This document shows positions 48,801-54,800 of a DNA stretch of 64,000 nucleotides, piece by piece. The stretch is taken from positions 1,116,001 through 1,180,000 of the forward strand of contig CAWUHX010000029.1 of assembly GCA_963922205.1 (NCBI GenBank). Direction: 5' to 3'. Positions within the stretch are counted from its first letter, which is position 1, and every line of letters starts with the position of its first letter. The notes under the pieces are model-generated. The model did no database searches. It saw nothing but the letters and a program-made list of their open reading frames with translations, and had not been told where the DNA came from. A program made the position numbers and the translations under genes. Origin of the DNA: Romanomermis culicivorax. Its lineage: Eukaryota; Nematoda; Enoplea; Mermithida; Mermithidae.

Positions 48801-51800
48801 ATAAAAGTCAAGTTGTATGAATTTGGTATACTACGTTGAAAGTTATTCTTCATTATTGAGGTGTTATAAAAACTACTTAAATTGAGGATAAAATTGTTCG
48901 AAAAGTTTTAAACGTCCAATTTCTCCGTCATTCGTGCTGCTGCAGCTCAATCCTTGAAACGTTTTTGTTTATCACTTCGTCAGCTTGTAACTTATATCTT
49001 TTTTAAATTATTAGAGCGCTTTCTTCATAGACAAAACTGTATGCATATGGGACTTGGAAAAATGTAAAAAATTTGCGTTGTTATCGAACCACTCCAGCAG
49101 CGTCAATTGTCTCCGTTATTCGGCCAGCAAACGGATCTTGTTTAGTGTTTCGATGAGTCAAGTCATATTATGGGATATACGATCTAATATACGCATCAAA
49201 ATATTCAAGTATGTATCTTGATTTGAATTTGTTAGATCGATTCGGAAATATTGTTCCGAGTTCTAAATTTTGTATATTTCTTTCAACTTTCTGATTGTTT
49301 TCATACATATGTTACGTTTTAGTTCGTCAGGGTTAACATCCGATAGCGATACAAACTTTGACGATCAATCATCACAAAGCATTTTGCAGCCGGGCGAAAC
49401 GCCTATTAATCAAATTGAATTGAGCGATTACTTTAATGAAATGTTGTTCACTAGCGTTTATAATCAGATTAGAGTCTGGGATTTGAGAAAGTAATAACTA
49501 ACTGTTTTGATCTATTTTATAAAGTTTTTTTTTCTACTTTATAGTTTTCAAGCTATCGGCAAATTGGCGTCGGCGACCTATAACCAAAGATCTGAAATAT
49601 GGTCTTTGTCTTTATTTCATCGGAAGGACGGCATAAGATTGGCCACTGGTGGGAGGGATCATTATATAAAAGTAAAGCTTACGCATATTTAATAGAAAGA
49701 TCCAATTTTATTTTATCAGCATCACCGGGTCTAAAATACTGATTTTTTCCAAGCGAGTTTTCAAATATGTGTCCGACTGTCCACTCGCCACAGAATGTCT
49801 TTTTCCGCTGCTTTTTGAAATAGTAGCAGTAGCTACCCTTCTGTTTTACTAATAACTTTTAGAAAAAAATCTACCTTAAAAACAGGAGGGGTCGGAATAG
49901 GACCGTGCACAAAGGGGGCAGGGGCAGCCCCCCCCCACCGATTGAGGCAGCATGCAAACAGTGTATCGCGTAAAATCAACATTTTATGGGGCTATTCAGT
50001 AAAAAAATTTAATCCGTCCCCCCCCCCATGAAAAAATCCTGCGCACGGCTCTGGATCGGAGCCTTTCTATAATTTTGATCGACAAGCCATATTAATGAGC
50101 AAAGGAACTTCATTCCTAAATACAGTATACTTTTCTATAATGAAGGACGCAAATTTGAATACGGAAAAACTTCCTTTCCTCTGGAAGAAGTAATTCAATG
50201 TAATCGCTGCGTCGAGAGCCTTATGATAGCATAGTAAATTATCAAGTTTACTCTAAATTTGTCGCGGTTTGCTAGAAAGCGAAAAACAGCTTATGTAACT
50301 CACTTGTAAGAAAAGTTGCAGAAAAGCTAGTGTACCAAAACAAAATTTTACGAAGTGCTGCTGGACTTTCGAACAGCACTGTAACTTGGATATTATGTAG
50401 GTTGAGTGTAGTCTATTCACATAAAATTGTAAGTTAGTTCTATAGGAAACTTAAAATGTCTGAGTAATGAGCATGTCCACTAATTGAGATTATTTTGCAA
50501 AACATTGATACTTTAAGGAACACTAGATTTGGTTATAAGAATGTGCCAGGCATCTGGTGCATTTTCATTGTATAGAAAGGATAAGGCAAAACAAAGAAAA
50601 AGAAGAGAAATATAAAAAAGAAGTAAAAGAAAGAAAAAAGGAATGTTCTCTGGTTGGTTGCCAAATTTATACCTGGACAGTAGACCCAGCTCGATGCAAC
50701 TCGGAACCATACGACCGCAGAAGATGGGCGGTGTTCCAGTACCAGATTAAATTTTGTGTGAACAGTTTTAACTTGATTAAAAAGGGGAAAAACAAAATAT
50801 AGTGAAATGGACAGCATGTTATCATGGAATAAACCAACCAGTCAGCGAACCACCCACAACCAACACTCAAGCCTGACGTAACCCAACGGGGTTCATCTGG
50901 ATATAGTAGACCTATGATTTTTAAATTTTGAAAAAGATTTTTGTTGCACATGTTATGGCCGATGGGTGAAGAATTCCCATCGGTCGGTCACTACTTCTTG
51001 ATAGAATAATTGATTCAAATACTCTGACGTTGGCCTCTATTACTAATCCAACTGGACTATAGGTAAGAATTCACTCAAACGTAAACTATCGAAGAAAAAC
51101 AAGCTTTCAGAATTTTGACTCAAACTTCAAATAGTTCAGTAACCTTTCTATTTCCAGTGCACACTACAAAAATTTTGTTTTCATCAGACTTCTAAGCGTG
51201 ATTCCAAAATATTTATGTGTGAGAATCTAGCGAAACGGAAAAATTGTAACTGTGGAAATACCTAATAGAATAGTTACAGTCTTATTATATTAAATTTTAT
51301 ATGCGATAGGGTTGGCGTGTCCAATATGCGTAAGGCTGTTCCTTCTGTCAGCCGACATAATTCTGAATTTTTAAGTATATTTTTATCATTAAATGGACAA
51401 CTATGCCTGAAATTAGTAAACTATTTTTGAAGTTATGATGAATATGGTATTTATTTTTCCGCACATTGAATCTACAAATTTGTTTATTTCTGTTTGAGGT
51501 CTTCGACTTACCCAACACCCTATTATTGGGTTCCTATGAACCCAAAGTCACCCTGCAGCCGCCACATTACGACGGAGTTACTTCTCTGTGCTCGTCTCGC
51601 GATGGCCGATATTTATTCAGTGGTTCGCGCGATCGTAATATTATTCGTTGGGATTTGAGTTACGGTTATCAAGCAACGGCGATCAACAATCAAAATCAAA
51701 ATGAACAGACGAAATTTCGCTCCCAAATCGTAAAAGCTCACAATCAGTGGATTTTGTCAATGACAACTTTGCCCAACAAAGCGTTCGACGGATCGGATTT

Positions 51801-54800
51801 GCTAGTCTCCGCGTGTCGAGAAGGCTACATGAAATTGTGGAAAGTTGGAACGTGCCAACTGATGGGCGAAATCCGGGCGCATCGGTCTGCAATTCATTGC
51901 ATGACGATAAATAGTGGGGGATTGTTCACTGCGTCCAAGTAAAAAATCATATCACATTCCTTCGGTCAATGCTAAAAATCATCCGGCTAGAAATTCAAAT
52001 AAGCTCTTAGTGGAGTGGCTACCTGACTTTAGAGTGGTTAGTTGGTGTGGTTGATTTAGAGGGAGGAGGTCCTACCAAACCTCGAACGCTGCCGATTTTT
52101 AAACAGAAAATGCTCAGTTTTCTCTACAAAGCGTCAAAAAATGTCAATGTTGGGGTTCTTACCAGATTTGTAGCGGTGATAATCGTCCGAACAGCTGCAT
52201 GACCCTAGAATTTACCTAGTATTAGTGATGTTCCGTTACCGCTTTTCCAGCTGGTACGTACCACGGTACAGGTGCCCGTATGTAATTAAGAGTAAATAAA
52301 CATGTACTTTTATTCTTAACATAGTACACTACACATATACATATTAGTATTGAAAAACGAATCTGTATATTTTACATCGAAACTCAAAAATCCATTATAG
52401 ATTGAGTTTATATCAAAAACCTTTTGAAAAGTAATAAATTCAAATTATTCGGAAAGATTCAAAAGATGATTAGTCAATTTTGCATACCTAAACAAAAAAA
52501 AATACTGTGCTTCTTGGTTTTAAAAAATAACGTTTTTAAATTTTAAAAGTTGTGCTTTTATTTTTAAAGTTAGCTTCCAATCATCATTTTTTTGTACTCG
52601 ACCTATCTGTACTGGTACAAACGATCAGAAAATTTATCGATTTTCGCAGTTTTTTTGACAAATTTTCTGGCATAGTCTTGAACTAAGGCTTAGGTTTAGG
52701 CTTAGACTTACGGTTAGGAAGCAGTAAAGTATATTTTTCCAACCAATCAAATTGATGAAATTTTTTCCAACCAATCAACTTAATGACAGCTCCCGCTCGG
52801 CAATGCTCAGTTGTGCAGTGAGTGGTACCGATTCCTCAAGGCGCGCGATGCTGACGGAAATTAGATAATATTGACGAAATTTTCAAGGAATTTGATATAG
52901 AAAAGGAATCGACAAGATTTAGATGCACTGTGCTTAAGTTTAGGCTTAGGCTGAAACTCAGTTTTAGGCGTACACACTCAGGCTTGGGCTTTGGTTCAGG
53001 CTGACGCTTAGTTTCAAGCTAAAGCTTGGGTTGCTTTAAGAGCAGGAGGAGATGATTTTGATGAAAAGGCGAAAAAATAAATTTTTCCTTTACTACAAAC
53101 TTGGCATAATCTAGCCTCTAGATGGTTTCCGCACTTTCTTGTCGTGTCTATTAATCATTTCAGGAGCAGCCGAAAAATATGTGTCCTCTAAAGTTTTTGA
53201 AAGCACCCAAAAAATATTCCGCCCATTTTTTCTCTCGCTGGATTTGAGTTTTTCAAACGTTTTGAACATGAACTTATACATTGAAAAGCGATAAAGGCTC
53301 AGGAATAGCTGTAGCGAAGATTCATTTTCTAGCGTTTTAAAATATAAAATAAAAAATGCTTTCCGGTTAGCGCCGGAATGAGAAATTCATAATACATTCT
53401 AGTTTGATTTTTATTACAAATTAGAATATATCAGTTTGATTAATAAAGTTTATCTTATGATTCAGACTTTTTGATTGAATATAGTCACGATTATCAGTCT
53501 CAATGATTTCATTAATATTGTTGTACAGTTTTAGATGGTACCGGGCCGGTACCGGTACCGGACGCATCACTACCTAGTATGTTATATGACGACCATCGCA
53601 TCATTTCACCTGCCAAATATCGCTTCATACGAGGCTACTATTTTACTAGATGATCAAAATTCTGTTATAGGTTTTATTGTGCAGGGCCCGGTTGCAATAA
53701 ACAGAATGATTCCGAGCTCGAGATAATCGCGAACTTTTTTGCACACAAAACATATAAAAAAGTTTGCGATTATTTCTTTTATTGCAACCGTCCCCTGATA
53801 GATAAGTCTTCTTTAAAATCTACTTTTTGTCACATGTGGTGAAGAAATATTTTTTATACTTCATTTTAGGGGTATAAAAAATATACCTCATTTTAAGATT
53901 ACCGACATTGATTCTCATTTCAGGGAATCAATGTCGGTAATCTTGAAATGATTGGAAAGAACAGTGTTTTTTTTCCGGAGGCAAATGAAAATTTTTTGGG
54001 GCAAACGAAATTGAGGTACTCATTTGTACATGTACAAACGGCTTTCCCCGTTTAGGGAAGAAAATTTTGGGGATAATGTGCAGAAAATATGCATTTTAGT
54101 GCATTTTAGAAGTTCATATTCTCAAAATTTTCCGGCGCTTCGCGCCGGTTATTACTTTGATAATCATTATTATGTATGACCTAGTTCAGACGCGACTTTC
54201 AGAATGTCCACCTTCACCTATCATTTAAGGTGTAATAGTTTTCATCATCTCAAATGTATTATCTCATGTTTTAAGTGGGAATCTTCAATATCTTATCTTG
54301 ATACTTAATGAAGATTCACAGTTTTTCCTTGGAACATTTCTTAAGAAAGATCGATATGTACACGTCAAGTCTGTAAACTTTTCGAAGCGACTATTCCTTT
54401 CTTAACATAAAATCAGTTCGGAAGCTTCATAGAAGTAGTTTTCGGAAATTTCTACTCTTCCACTCATATCTTCTCGGCCAAGTTCATGAGAGTTGACGTA
54501 TAAATTACTGGTTCAGAATTTTTTCAAATGATGAAATTTTAAAAATTACGACTTTCAAACACGAAATTCGAATCTAATTCTCAAAATAAATGTTTAGAAA
54601 ATTGATTTACCAGCGTCGCCTAACGTCAATACACGAAAATTTTTCCGGCGCTTCGCGCTGGAAAGATTAAGCTCTTTTCTGGGCTCGCATTTGTCATCAT
54701 GGAGGACTGAACCATCGGTATATCATCTAATTCAAATTTATTATGCTATTGGATGGTTTTCTAGACAAATTGTTCTACAATGCTTGTAAATTAGACTTAA

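Noticed and set aside
50513-50951. Several overlapping frames on both strands in intron 18
   Set aside because: They mirror each other, are low complexity (Lys/Glu against Phe/Leu) and have no splice support.
52681-53030. Interstitial telomere
   Set aside because: The TTAGGC-like units are short, degenerate and confined to one transposon, so not a telomere fusion.
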